Source of the DNA: Diospyros lotus
Taxonomy: Eukaryota > Streptophyta > Magnoliopsida > Ericales > Ebenaceae
Assembly: GCF_014633365.1 (NCBI RefSeq)
Contig: NC_068350.1
Location: 35,765,119-35,829,118 of the forward strand
Length of the DNA: 64,000 bases
Direction: 5' to 3'
The position numbers were made by a program, and so were the translations under genes. Under the pieces are notes generated by a model. That model did not search any database. It was not told the origin of the DNA and was given only the letters and a program-made list of their open reading frames with translations. Shown in pieces: positions 13,301 to 23,118 of the stretch. The number at the start of each line of letters is the position of its first letter. Position 1 is the stretch's first letter.

Positions 13301-16300
13301 CTTATACGGCGATTGCCACTATTATGTTATCATCAAAGGTTGATAAATCCATTTGCATGACTACACTATGAATACTTTTAGAGAAGATTCAACTGAGCTA
13401 TATACCTTGTTTGTTTCAAGCAGACATTGATATACCAGAACCATCCTCAATTGAATTTTGACTTCATGAATTTAGTTAAGTAACCAATGGCCTGCAACAA
13501 AATAAATACAAGAAATATTGGAACTTCCAGAATTTGCAATGCAATGAGTAACTGAAGGATCACCTTTGACCTTCAACGCGTCTCCCAAACCTACAGCGGT
13601 CATACCCTGCACTTGGGAATGAACCCATACTGCAAGGGGAGTCCAGCTCACCCACTACACTGTAGTCATCATATATACAACCTGTTGCCATAACCATGGC
13701 TCCACCATTAAGATTACACGTAATTCATACGCATGTGCAATGCACATGAAATCATGCCATTATGCTGCTATAAACCTTTCATGCATAAATCATTTAACAT
13801 GCTGCATGTAATAAAGCATATAGTTCACCTTACCTTAGCCAATGCAAACTTTTTACTTCAGCTCCTTGCTTCTCTCAGCAAACCTTTCCTTTTTCAGCAG
13901 AATGTCTTCTCTTTCCTTATTTTGTCCCTCACTTTTCTCTCTCTCTCCTTTTTTTTTTTTTTGTTGGGAGCTTCTCTCTACCTCACTGTACTGAAATCAA
14001 ATGGGTAGGGGTCTTATTTATAAGATTCCCAAGCAGCTCATGAGCTGCTGCTATGCGGGTTGTTCCGTGGCTGCCATGTGTCACCCCTATGATGGCATTC
14101 TCATCTCTTGACAAGTGAAGAGCTCCTTCAGCAATAAGGAGTTGGTTCATCATTCATCTAGAAGGCTCCTAGTCCTCCTATGTCCTCCATGTTTCCCGAA
14201 TCCTGGGATTCAGGAAAGTTCCCGAATCCAATTTCCCCACCTCCTACAACAGACACTAATACATATAGATATTATTATAACTCTCAAAACTCGTTTACTT
14301 ACTTGTCCATCGAATAATTTGTGGTGTTAGTTGTTATCTTCCAAACTCTACCCACGTCGTCATCAACATTTGATTGTAGTAATCCATGGCTAACTCCGAC
14401 TGGCTGAGAGAAAATAACTAAGTAATGGTAGGCGTGAAACAAAAGGAATGAGTGACCTCTCTGCTGTGGTAAAGAGAAAATAGCTTTGCGATGGCGGCAT
14501 GAAATAATACGAATTACAGAGTTTGGCCGGTGAGAAGAAAATGTGATGGTAGGTGGTTGCTTAATGTGAGTGGTTGAGCATTGAAGAAAATGGAAGGTAA
14601 AATTGAATTTTCGTTCAAGGCTATTTTAGGTGTATTGAAAAGTGGCTGCGAAGAGCAAAAAGCATGGCTGTGAATAGAATTTCTCTTTTCGGTTATGTGT
14701 GTGTGGGTTTTATAACTTTAACAAGGGGCAATTTAGGAAATGGCAAAAGGGGAGAAAAAAAAAGGAAAAAAGAAATAAGAATATATATATATATATGGAA
14801 ATGCCTCATTTTTCTCTCTCTCATCTCCCATTTTTCTTCTCCTCTTGCTCTTCTCTTTCTCCTTTGCTCCTCAATCTTTCCCTTGAATTTGGAAGATCTT
14901 GGAAGTGGAAGCTAGTGGCTTTAGGGTTTTTGTGCTTCAAATCAATCATCAAGAGGTTTTTAAAGGCAAGTTCTTTCCTCTTGTTTCTTTCGGTGTGATT
15001 TCCTTTGAATATGAGAATTTCTTGGTGTCGGTTTTGTTATTGTTTCCCTCTTTGAAGTAATAGCTAAATTGTTCCCTTGGTTGTGGTGTCTTGAATGGCT
15101 GTTTTTGAAGGCCGAACGCTGGTGAAATTCCTTCTTTGGTAGAAGGGTTTCCATTTCTAGTTGTTTGCGTTTCGTGTTGTTTTTCTTATACTTTCGAATA
15201 ACCGTGCATATCATCTTGACGAGGAATTGTTCTTCCCCAATTCTTTGGAAGAAATGGCGTATTTGTTGATAGTGTGTAGTTGCATGCAAGTTTTTGGCGT
15301 TACTTGCATGTATTTTTTAGGGTTGGAATCGAGTGGAAGCTTCTGTCTGTCAACAAAAGGAGTCGGGTTGTCGACAGATGGCCTTCCAGCATTCTGTCGA
15401 CAGAATGGGTATTTAAGTGGGATCGGTCGACAAATAAGGTTTAGCATGTCGATAAATTGGGCGTTTGAATGGGATCAGTCAACAGATACCCTCTCATCTG
15501 TCGACATATTGGGTTCTGAGCTTCGGTCGGTCGACAAATCCTATTTTTCCTATAGACCGATTTGCTTCCAATTTGTCCTGAACTATATTTTGGTGCTTCT
15601 AACTTGTTCTAGGCCCTTATTTAAACTCTTAGCAAGCCCTCCACCAATACTAGCTTCGATTATCATCCTTAGAGGGTTGTTCTTGTGTGGATACTCTTAT
15701 TGGGTTGACTTTATAATGGGATTTTTAAGTACCATAAATGAAAGAGGCTAAATGTAGATAGGAAATACCTTCATAAAACTACTGGAACAGTTATTGAAGT
15801 AAAATGGGCATTGTGCATAAAGCGCATGATGAGATTGAGTGCAGATATACATGTTAGATGCATTGGCATATGTGTGCAAACTATATTGAATGTGTGGCTG
15901 CAAATTCGCATGATAAAAACGATATCCAACCAAGCTGGCAAGCTTATGCCTAACCATGGGAGCTACAACTCATAATGCTGCCTAGCATGGTCTAGGTGTG
16001 GAGGGGGGTGGATAACAGTCCACCAAATTTCAATGTACATACCATTTGCATATAATGCATCATTGCTATTGAGATTCCTTGATGAATAGCATGGCTAATA
16101 TAAATTATTGATAACTTGTCATAACCAGATGTAATGGTTGCTACTGTTCATGGTAAGGCGATAAGTCATATCGGGAAGTGGGCTTCATGATTGTGTTTAT
16201 CTCGTTGTACCTTTCTCCTTTACCTGTATTATCATTGCATATACTTGCTGAACCTTGTGGCTCATATTGTTTGCTTACGTCATTTTAGGTAAAGATAAAG

Positions 16301-19300
16301 GTAAAGCTAGGAGAAGGGCGAATTTAGTGGAGTTTGAGTCAGTATAGCATGTGTACAGAGTCACCCTAAGCTAAGGGATCCTGGGAGGAGGCCTGGTGGG
16401 CAAAAGAGTATAGCAGTCTTTTATAATTTTGTCTTCTTTTGCCTCAATTTGGTATTGTGTAAAAAGTGAAGAGGTTAGCGAGTGCTCTTATATAAATTGA
16501 AAGATTGTGTTGGGTTGTGAAGTCTTTAAGTAATGTGAAAGTCTATGAATGTTTGGTTATATTGTTCTGCTCCATCTTTTAGCGACCCTCTCACGGATTT
16601 TCTAGGATAGCGAGTGCTCCGGGAGGCAGGCCATTACAACTAACTCCAAAAAACAGCAAGCCGAAGTTTGTGCAACTTTTATATTTTCCTGATGAACAAG
16701 GTGCCAGGCCTATTAAAGCACTTGAGTAGTCCAGTGCACATAATCTGTCTCCAAAAGAACAGACAATAATGTATATATCCCTGTAGATGGTCCCAATATA
16801 ATGAATTGAGCATAAGACTCTTGCTGTTCCAGGCATCTCTCCTTCTTCCCTTGTGCATGTTCGGATCTTGATGTTGGAATTCAGGTCAGATCCAGGCTCC
16901 CATTGTAACACCCTAATTCTTATAAGAAGCTTAGGAGAATAAGGCTAAAAAGTAAGCTAACGCAAAATTGGATTAAGAAGTGGTTGGAATGGCACATAGC
17001 TAATGAATATCTTGAAAATTTGGGAACTGACCTCAGCTACAAGCCAGTTCAAGGAACCCTACTTAAATAGCTTGTAGTAACTCGGTATTGAACAAAGAAG
17101 ATTAGGCTAAAATTATGCTAAGAAATGTAAGCCTAAATGTAGAAGAAAATGGCTCTAAAATGCTTGGAGGAAGTGATGAGCCATGAAGCTCAAGTGATCC
17201 TAACTAAAATCAGATTTTGGGAGTATGCTCAGATTCAATGGTCAGCCATAGAGTGGAGAAAACTGCCAAAAATGCAAGCAGCTTGCTGTCCCAGCCTACT
17301 TTCTGAAAATCTGAAGCCAAAAAAAGCCAAGAAAATGGTACTCTAGGGCTTCCTAAGAATCTATAAAGGGTACCCTAATGCCTTAACAGTAGTTAGAGAG
17401 CATGGAAATCTGATTAGAAGGGAAGGAATAGCAGCCAAAAGCTGCTGGAATTTCTGAAAGAAAAAGGGGGCTGATTGAGGCTTAATCTGTGACCAAGTGT
17501 GAGACCAAAACCCAAACCTGGAAGAGGGAAATTGAGTCTTGAACTTAAGGTTTGAGTTATTCAAATAGCCTCTTTGGAAAGCAAGGCTAAGGCTTCATAC
17601 ACAGACAACCCTCCCCCTGACCCTCACAAAGCAAGAAGCCTCAAGCACTGGAGACACCCTATAATTGACTCATAAAAAGATGTTGGAAAAGAAAAGGACA
17701 GCTTGAGGCTGTAGCGGAGCTGCAGATTTGAGGAGGCTTGCTGAGCTGGGGATCAGCTGGCTACAACCCAGGCAAGCCAAATGAGACTAGAGAAGACTCC
17801 AAAAAATGCAGCTGCATCCAGTTGCAACAGAAAGGTTCTAGAAACTTTTTCTTTTGCAGCCAGGTTTCCTTGTGGCCCAGACAAGATATACATCTATTAT
17901 AGGAAGAAATAATTCTAGAAAAAAGGCTAGGTCACTATTAGGTGGAGGGGGAATCAAATCTGGAGTAAGAGAAGCCAACAGAAGTTCCTCTGCTAAGTGC
18001 TACAAAGAAGGAAAAAGAAAAGAAGCAACAGATAGAAGATGGGATCCAGCCCTTGGAGACCAACAATAGAGTTTTGAGGAGGCTCTTCAGAGAGCATTAA
18101 GCTTGAAGAAAAGACAAAGATGTAATCCAAAAGGTCTCTTCAAGGGTAAATCCATTGCATGGTTGATTTCTTGCATTTACATGCTGTCATTCTGTTTTGT
18201 GATGCATTAATGAGTTTTTCATGAAGTGCTAAACCTCTAAGGTTGGGATATAGATGGTTAGAGGCTCCTCTAGGGATACAGAGGGCTTCCATGCCGTTAA
18301 ACTAAGGATTGAGTCACATTTCTGGTATGCACTCCATTGTGTGTTTTTCATGCATATCAGAGTACGGGATCCATTAGGGAAGGAATAGTCGGTTCTGAAA
18401 CAATCCCTCTCTAATTTAAGCATCGGATAGTATTTCCAAGCACTCCCCAGGCAGTTCTCCTTTGTGATTGTAGGTTAACAAAACAATCATCCAACAGTGA
18501 TTCTTAACCTTTAATTACTTGGTTGTAACTCGAAAATGTGGTGCTTGAGAGCAATTCATACAGTGGAAGATATCTGTGTTTGGCTTCTGTAATGGAATTC
18601 AACTGCAAGTACCCATTTGCAGATTTTCAGATTTCTCTGAGTTCAAATAGGTTAGACAAACCCAAGCTTGATTACATGGTTTGATTACATTGTCCTAGAA
18701 GATACGATTCCGTATGTCCATCACTTGGATTTCTCAGAGGAATGTAACATGAAATTAGTTATGCACATTAGTAATTTTTAATGTTCTTATCAGTTGTCAC
18801 CGTCCTATACAACCAAGAGGAATGAAAGAATAAGCAAATTAATTGTTCCCCTTCATTTTCTCAACCCAGTACTAACATTCGCATTCCTGAAAATGCACAA
18901 CACTAAACAAGCAGGCGAACTAATTATTGGTCTCCACCTCAGATTGAGGTCATTACAAAAACACAATTAAACAGCCACTACAACCAAATTGCAAAATTCA
19001 GACAGCACACTAAAAATTGGGGGGCAAAGAAAAAGGAAAAATAGAGAAGCAGGGAAATACAATAGAGACGAGTGCAATATGGTGAATGAGCAGCATGACA
19101 TGATAGGGTTTAAACCTGCTCGAAGAGCCGGAGTGTCACTGGGGGAGGCCTTGAAGAGGACGAAAGAAGGGTCGGACGGCGAGGGCGGGAGATAGGAACC
19201 GACCTCCACCTCGCGAGCTTCCGCTCGTCGCTGCAAAGCGATGAGAAGCGCCGCCAATCCACCTCCGAGGAACTCTCGTCTCGGACTCCGATTGCCATTG

Positions 19301-19458
19301 TTGTTAGTGCCGAGTGCTGTGGAATTAGGTCGAGCCTTGAGATTCTGAGTATGGATTTTGATGGAAGATGGCGGCGGATGAGAATTTGGAGGTTTTGGAG
19401 TTGAAGAAGCTGAGAAGATGGAAGCGGAGGACAGTGGTGTCAAGCACGCCGTAGCCAT
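4173..19458 (-). CDS. PPD6: PsbP domain-containing protein 6-like, three exons, 12.8-kb first intron
   Basis: This encodes a thylakoid-lumen PsbP-family protein. PPD proteins are relatives of the PSII oxygen-evolving subunit PsbP; the exact role of PPD6 is unclear. Exons on the minus strand: 19458-19116, 6267-5951 and 4343-4173, totalling 831 nt (276 aa), with phases 1 and 0 consistent at both junctions. Residues 1-59 form a Ser/Pro-rich chloroplast transit peptide. RR at 60-61 followed by a hydrophobic core and AEA at 79-81 fits a Tat-type lumenal signal. The mature part starts near [11 protein letters not shown]. Exon 2 carries [12 protein letters not shown] and the two-Cys segment CQPKC; exon 3 carries [12 protein letters not shown] and [10 protein letters not shown]. 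The length matches the family. Introns are packed with transposons, so ORF-only annotation would report two unrelated fragments. Transcription and splicing across 12.8 kb were not tested. Confidence 0.9.
4757..5319. mobile_element. Mutator-like non-autonomous TIR element in PPD6 intron 2
   Basis: Inverted termini of about 110 bp (4757-4866 and 5213-5319) begin GGGTAAATTGCA and stay alignable through CACCCCATGTGGTTT and GCTTTCAATTCTTTGCAA-like text. The flanks give an imperfect 9-bp target duplication: cattttaga (4748-4756) and cattttaaa (5320-5328). Nine base pairs with long TIRs fits the Mutator superfamily. The 350-bp interior is purine-rich and non-repetitive, with no transposase. Confidence 0.8.
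5555..5700 (-). mobile_element. Au-type SINE fragment
   Basis: Read on the minus strand it shows the SINE pattern: an RNA polymerase III box-B-like GATCACGGGTTTGACTTG, then AGCCTCCTTGCAAA, GGTAAGGC and a terminal GAGGGGAGCC. The 5' tRNA-like part is degraded. It sits in PPD6 intron 2, in the same sense as the gene. Confidence 0.6.
5951..6267 (-). CDS. PPD6: PPD6 exon 2
   Basis: The acceptor CTTGCAG ends at 6268 and the donor GTATGT begins at 5950. The 317 nt complete the split Gly codon and end at phase 0 after GDQT. It encodes the core PsbP-like region including [14 protein letters not shown]. Confidence 0.9.
6268..7154. other. PPD6 intron 1, 3' segment
   Basis: This is intron sequence upstream (in gene sense) of exon 2. 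The short ORFs in it have no family signature. I see no clear repeat. Confidence 0.5.
7155..7985 (+). mobile_element. Older RTE LINE, left part, split by a copia insertion
   Basis: The plus strand aligns, with many stops and indels, to the minus-strand RTE copy at 9479-11651, from the segment around [14 protein letters not shown] through reverse-transcriptase motifs to the VAY segment. It breaks off at 7985 and resumes at 11991. The decay is much heavier than in the other copy, so it is older. Confidence 0.8.
7986..8108 (+). repeat. Left LTR of the copia element
   Basis: This 123-bp LTR begins TGTTAAATAAG and ends CATAACA, with an AT dinucleotide run inside. It is near-identical in text to 11882-11990 apart from a small extra copy of the ACACTTGT section. 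Confidence 0.85.
8585..9470 (+). pseudogene. copia RT and RNase H remnant (5' of LINE insertion)
   Basis: Visible landmarks are [14 protein letters not shown], the catalytic YVDDIVL near 8727, the RPDISF block and the RNase H YTDANW motif. In-frame stops and frameshifts make it non-functional. The frame is resumed after the LINE at about 11663 with the [13 protein letters not shown] block. Confidence 0.8.
9479..11651 (-). mobile_element. RTE-clade LINE, 5' truncated, inserted in copia element
   Basis: It is flanked by a perfect 11-bp duplication, ctgtaacacat, at 9468-9478 and 11652-11662. The element runs 5' to 3' from 11651 to 9479 and ends in a short (ACA)n-type tail, as RTE elements do instead of long poly(A). 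The reverse transcriptase contains [14 protein letters not shown] and the catalytic [11 protein letters not shown]. The C-terminal part has [13 protein letters not shown]. Coding is broken into several frames (11481-11296, 11151-10831, 10824-10240, 10239-9508). The endonuclease domain is missing. Confidence 0.92.
9508..10824 (-). pseudogene. RTE reverse transcriptase ORF, two abutting frames
   Basis: The segment 10824-10240 holds the palm motifs including FADD and ends at a stop. The next segment, 10239-9508, continues with the thumb/C-terminal region ([21 protein letters not shown]). The two are in register with a single full-length polypeptide, so little separates them except one stop and small lesions. 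Confidence 0.8.
11882..11990 (+). repeat. Right LTR of the copia element
   Basis: This 109-bp copy pairs with the left LTR and directly follows the purine tract after the last RNase H codons. Confidence 0.85.
11991..12107 (+). mobile_element. Older RTE LINE, right part
   Basis: It resumes the LINE text exactly where 7985 stopped (ATACAAG, then a decayed [12 protein letters not shown] segment and ITTG) and fades near 12107. Confidence 0.7.
12600..16638 (+). repeat. Probable Ty3/gypsy LTR remnant with internal insertion
   Basis: The left part (12600-12855) and right part (14700-16638) resemble long chromovirus-type LTRs: a U3-like run of short TGGCTAA/GGAAAAG phrases, a CT-rich leader after 14800, a TTTAGGGTTTTT segment, and a terminal TAGCGACCCTCTCACGG to CCATTACA. 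No target duplication or pair was found. The assignment rests on remembered LTR style only. Confidence 0.35.
12855..14690. repeat. Inverted-repeat-bounded insertion
   Basis: About 45 bp at 12852-12897 (AAATTCTATTCGCAG, TTTTTGCTCTTCGCAGCCA) recurs inverted at about 14640-14683. The left arm also has a direct duplication of the GGTTTTTGCTCTT-CGCAGCC unit. No transposase and no clear target duplication was found. Confidence 0.45.
16905..17569 (+). repeat. Possible start of a second gypsy LTR
   Basis: TGTAACACCCTAATTCTT at 16904-16921 is the commonest opening of plant chromovirus LTRs. I could not locate the matching 3' end or a duplication, so the extent is unknown. Confidence 0.3.
17570..17666 (+). 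mobile_element. Au-type SINE, 3' fragment
   Basis: AAGCAAGGCTAAGGCTTCAT, CCCCTGACCCTCACAAAG and GAGACACCCT correspond to the 3' half of the Au SINE. The tRNA-like head is absent. Confidence 0.6.
17667..18966. other. PPD6 intron 1, 5' segment
   Basis: This is intronic sequence without a coding or repeat signature I can name. It includes a GA-rich stretch at 17930-18120. Confidence 0.4.
19116..19458 (-). CDS. PPD6: PPD6 exon 1
   Basis: It starts at the ATG at 19458-19456 and ends at 19116 in a CGAGCAG|GTTTAA donor context, one base into a Gly codon. It encodes the bipartite transit peptide and the first mature residues. The frame continues 49 codons past the donor as intron, which is why a naive ORF call extends to 18967. 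Confidence 0.9.
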
Positions 19459-21727
19459 TTTACAGCCATACAGATTGCAGAGAGCTAGGCCGAACTCTCC
19501 CGCTTTTAATCGGTATTATGGATGAGGTTTGAGCTCCATTCCGATGACTACCCTCCAGTGGGTCCCGGGGAGCTGTCAAGAGGATCATGGTCCCACCAAA
19601 TAAGATGTATAAATTCGATTAATAGATCGAAATTTATCATAGAATTTCATGAATTGAATTTCATCGTCAATGATCAAGTTTCATCAATCATGAAGCCTAA
19701 TCGAGTTTCATCCAAAAACAATAACGATAAATTAGGTAATGATATTTTTTGAATTTTTACACTTTCAATCATCATTTCAATAACCTAATTATTTGTCCAA
19801 ATAATATTTTTTAGTCAAGATAACTCAAATAATAACTTACTCAGAGGTTAAAACCCACTATTTTTTAATTTTTATTTTTTATATTCATAAAATTATAAAT
19901 ATTTTGTAATAAATTATTTATAATTTTCAAAAATTAAAAATACTTTAATTTTTAAATTATTTATAATTTTTAAAAAATAGTTAATAATCTATAAAAGTAC
20001 TAATTAGTATTTATAATTTTATACATGTCAAAGTTAATGAATTATATTTAAACATAATTCAAACAAATAAAACATCTAAATAAGAATCAACATTGAACAA
20101 TCAACTTAATACAACACTCTAAATTAAATTAATTAACATTTAGCTCCATGAAATAAATTAAAAAATTGTCAACAAACATTCTTTTGAAATGAACTGAATC
20201 ATCAAATTAACAAATGTCTAAGACAATTTGACAATTAGGTTGTACAAAAATGAGAAACAAATATAATTTAAAATTGAAATAAAAAAAACATCATTTTTCA
20301 AAAAAATAAGAAATGAAAACTCGAAAAAATGTATAAATAAAAAAATATAGAGGGCCTTTTTTTATAAATATAAATTTTAATATAAAAAATAATTAATATA
20401 AAAATAATAATGTATTCAAACAATTTTTTAAAAAAATTAAGAATTTTGCACTAGAGACGAAAAAAATTTATTTTTACTTGCAAGTGGAAATGAGATTTCA
20501 AATCATAAAAGTTTTCACATTTAAACACTAGAAAAATAGAGAGAGAGATATTGAGGCGGGTTTTAAGTGGAGATGATGGGAATTACCCTTATTATTGTTA
20601 TTTTTTTCATTTTATAAACATTAGAGAGATAAATTATGTTCAATTTTTATTTTTCTCTTAGAAAACTAGAGAGAGAATTAGATATTTTAAAAAATAATGG
20701 TTAAGGGTATTTTGGAAATACAAAAGTTGCATTATGAGAATTGAAAAAAGTTTAAATAAACCATGCATAGCATTTGCTTGGGTAATAATAGGGGCTGTGT
20801 TTGTGTGGCCATAAGATACAAATTAAGTGGTTGAGTCACAATAAATTGAGATTCATACTAGTAGGTTGTGAATTTAATTTATTGACCAGCATAACGAGGC
20901 AAAGCCTATGCAACAAAACAAAGCCTTCATCTACAATTTACCTTCTATGTCGAAATCGAAAGCACGAGCAATAGGAGACCGCACAAGAACAATATCCCAA
21001 GGGATTACGTTTGTGTAAAAAGAATAAAAAAATAAATAAAAACTTTACATTTGATAATAATAATTTACTTTAAAACTTTTTATGCAAAGTTTTAAATAGA
21101 ATGAGTATTGAGTAATGTTAGAAGTCATATTATTAATCATGTATTACATCCTCATTAAAAGAGAATTTAGATAGAATAGATGACACATAATTTTCTTAAT
21201 CTATTTTAATAAAAATGCGTCGCATAACTTATACATAATCATTAATCAACAATATTCATAAGTATTGATATAATAGTAAAGTTTGAGAAATTAGTTATCC
21301 TTTATGGCTCGTAAATTCAAATCTTATTAACATAATTAATTTTTATTTAAAAAAATATAAATAAATAAATTTTATTTAAAGGATATTATTTTAATTCTCA
21401 TCCACTCTTTGAATTAAAAAATAATTTTAACTCAAATTTCTGCCCCAATTTTAGTCGGGTCATCGAGCGGGATACCATTTGGACTCACACCATGTTTGGT
21501 AAGAATAAATTATAAAAATTTTTGTGAAATTTATTTTTGATTTTGAGTTTTATATTTAGAGAAAAAAAAGTTAAATTTCAATTATAGGAATTGAATTGCA
21601 AATGAATTCCGTAAATTTAAATAAATAAATTTTATGGACAAAAATACCCATAATTTTTATTTCCACTTATTACTCCAAGAATAATTTTAAAAAATAAATA
21701 AAATTTCAATTCTAAGCTTATTTAAAC
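19459..21727. other. Divergent intergenic region PPD6/SEC15A
   Basis: It holds the PPD6 promoter (just above 19458) and about 2 kb of very AT-rich sequence (19760-21700) with many short A- and T-runs. No gene was seen. Confidence 0.5.
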
Positions 21728-21735
21728 TATAAATA
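21728..21735 (+). promoter_or_regulatory. Candidate TATA box of SEC15A
   Basis: CTATAAATA lies about 30 bp before a plausible start site, followed by a 5' leader that becomes GC-richer from 21830. It is the only good TATA element between 21500 and the CDS. Confidence 0.45.
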
Positions 21736-22408
21736 GAGAAAGAATTTTAGATTTCAAATTCTTTAACACCAAACGCAGCGTAAATCATAGAAAACATCGG
21801 AAACCAATTAATCGTTAAAAACATCGGGAACATCATAAGAAGCGAAAGCAAGGCCAAGAAAGTGACGGAAAATCTTCGGGAAAAAGTTTTCCTCTTGGGC
21901 TGAGGGTGAAGAGGAAACGGGCGACGATTGTCGGAGCGTCAGTGAGTTCTCTGTCGCGATCAATTCTCTGTTTCCTGTTTGGTTTCTTTCAATATATATC
22001 ATACATCTTTCTATTGGGACTTGAATTCTGGCATTTGCTTCCCAATCTTGGTTTATAATTTGTGCCGACTTTCTCTTTCTGAATTTCCTATTTAGTAGTT
22101 TCCAAGTGAGAATCATTTGGTACATGTGTTTGTTTTCAAGCAAAATTTCACTAGAGAATCGTTCAATGCATGTAAGGGTGCCGTACCGCTCTAACACTCT
22201 CTCTTCCTTTCGCGATTTCACCCCCGATTGGAAGCATGACCGAAACCCTAAAACCCGCATTTTTCCTATCAATTTGGTCCCGCTTTTCAAACATGAGATC
22301 TCTGGTTTTTGCACTGTTTCGGTATTTGGAGGGCCACCCTGTTCTGATTCTGATTTGATTCCTACCTGGCCGATTCCAATCCTTTTGAAGAAGAGGAACT
22401 GAACCCGT

Positions 22409-23105
22409 GTAAGCTTGAAATATCTATAAATATACATTTTCGTGTTTGATCGTGAACAGAAAATTTTGAATATTACAATGGTTGGACATATTTTACGGTG
22501 GAATTATGTGTGTATATTATCGAGCTTGGATATGTCGTGGGAACTAATCTTGGTTTATATGCATTTTAGAATATTTTGCTTATATGTATTTGGATTGTTT
22601 TATTTTATGGTTGATTTTGATGATTTTGTGTCTGATTGTCCTGTCTGTTTACTTTTATTTGGGTAGTGAATGCCGTTCTTATCGCTGTTGTTGAACTGCT
22701 TCTGCATTTTCATGATAGTCCACATTTGCTATTTGGCAGCTGAGTATAAAAAGATAGGAAAAGGAAAAAAAAAAAAAAGAGGAATTGAAATTTGAATTAA
22801 AGAAGTTTCAGAAAGGACTTCTGGCAAACACCCAAAACGAGCCCGATAGTATTGTCATGTGTGATTGAGCTGAATTAAAACATATGCAAGTCTGTTTTAT
22901 TTTCTTAGCATTTAACCGTTTGTGTAATTGTATTTATGCTAACACTAATTATATATGTGCAGTCACTAATGTTTTTAAAAAGCCTTTTTGTCTCCCTATT
23001 ATAAGTCTCAATATTTTTTTATCTTTCCAGTTGTAAGTTCTAATTTAATGGGATAGAACTTACTGTGTATCCTTTTTCTTTTTTCTCTATTTTTTGTTTT
23101 TGCAG
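22409..23105 (+). other. Probable 5' UTR intron of SEC15A
   Basis: A donor GTAAGC at 22409 and an acceptor TTTTTGCAG ending at 23105 bracket a T-rich 697-bp stretch. The acceptor is 13 bp upstream of the ATG. Leader introns of this kind often raise plant gene expression. Confidence 0.5.
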
Positions 23106-23118
23106 GGTTGATTGGACC

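Noticed and set aside
15161..15751. 196-codon plus-strand ORF
   Set aside because: It spans LTR-like, palindrome-rich sequence; hydrophobic low-information translation and no family motif.
21480..21785. hAT-like MITE suggested by TGTTTGGTAAG and CCAAACGCAGCG
   Set aside because: Only about 8 bp of inverted similarity and no duplication; it also overlaps the SEC15A promoter.
23065..23118. Upstream in-frame ATG adding 18 residues to SEC15A
   Set aside because: It reads through a T-rich tract ending in TTTTTGCAG, an evident splice acceptor, and family members begin at the KPKRR segment.
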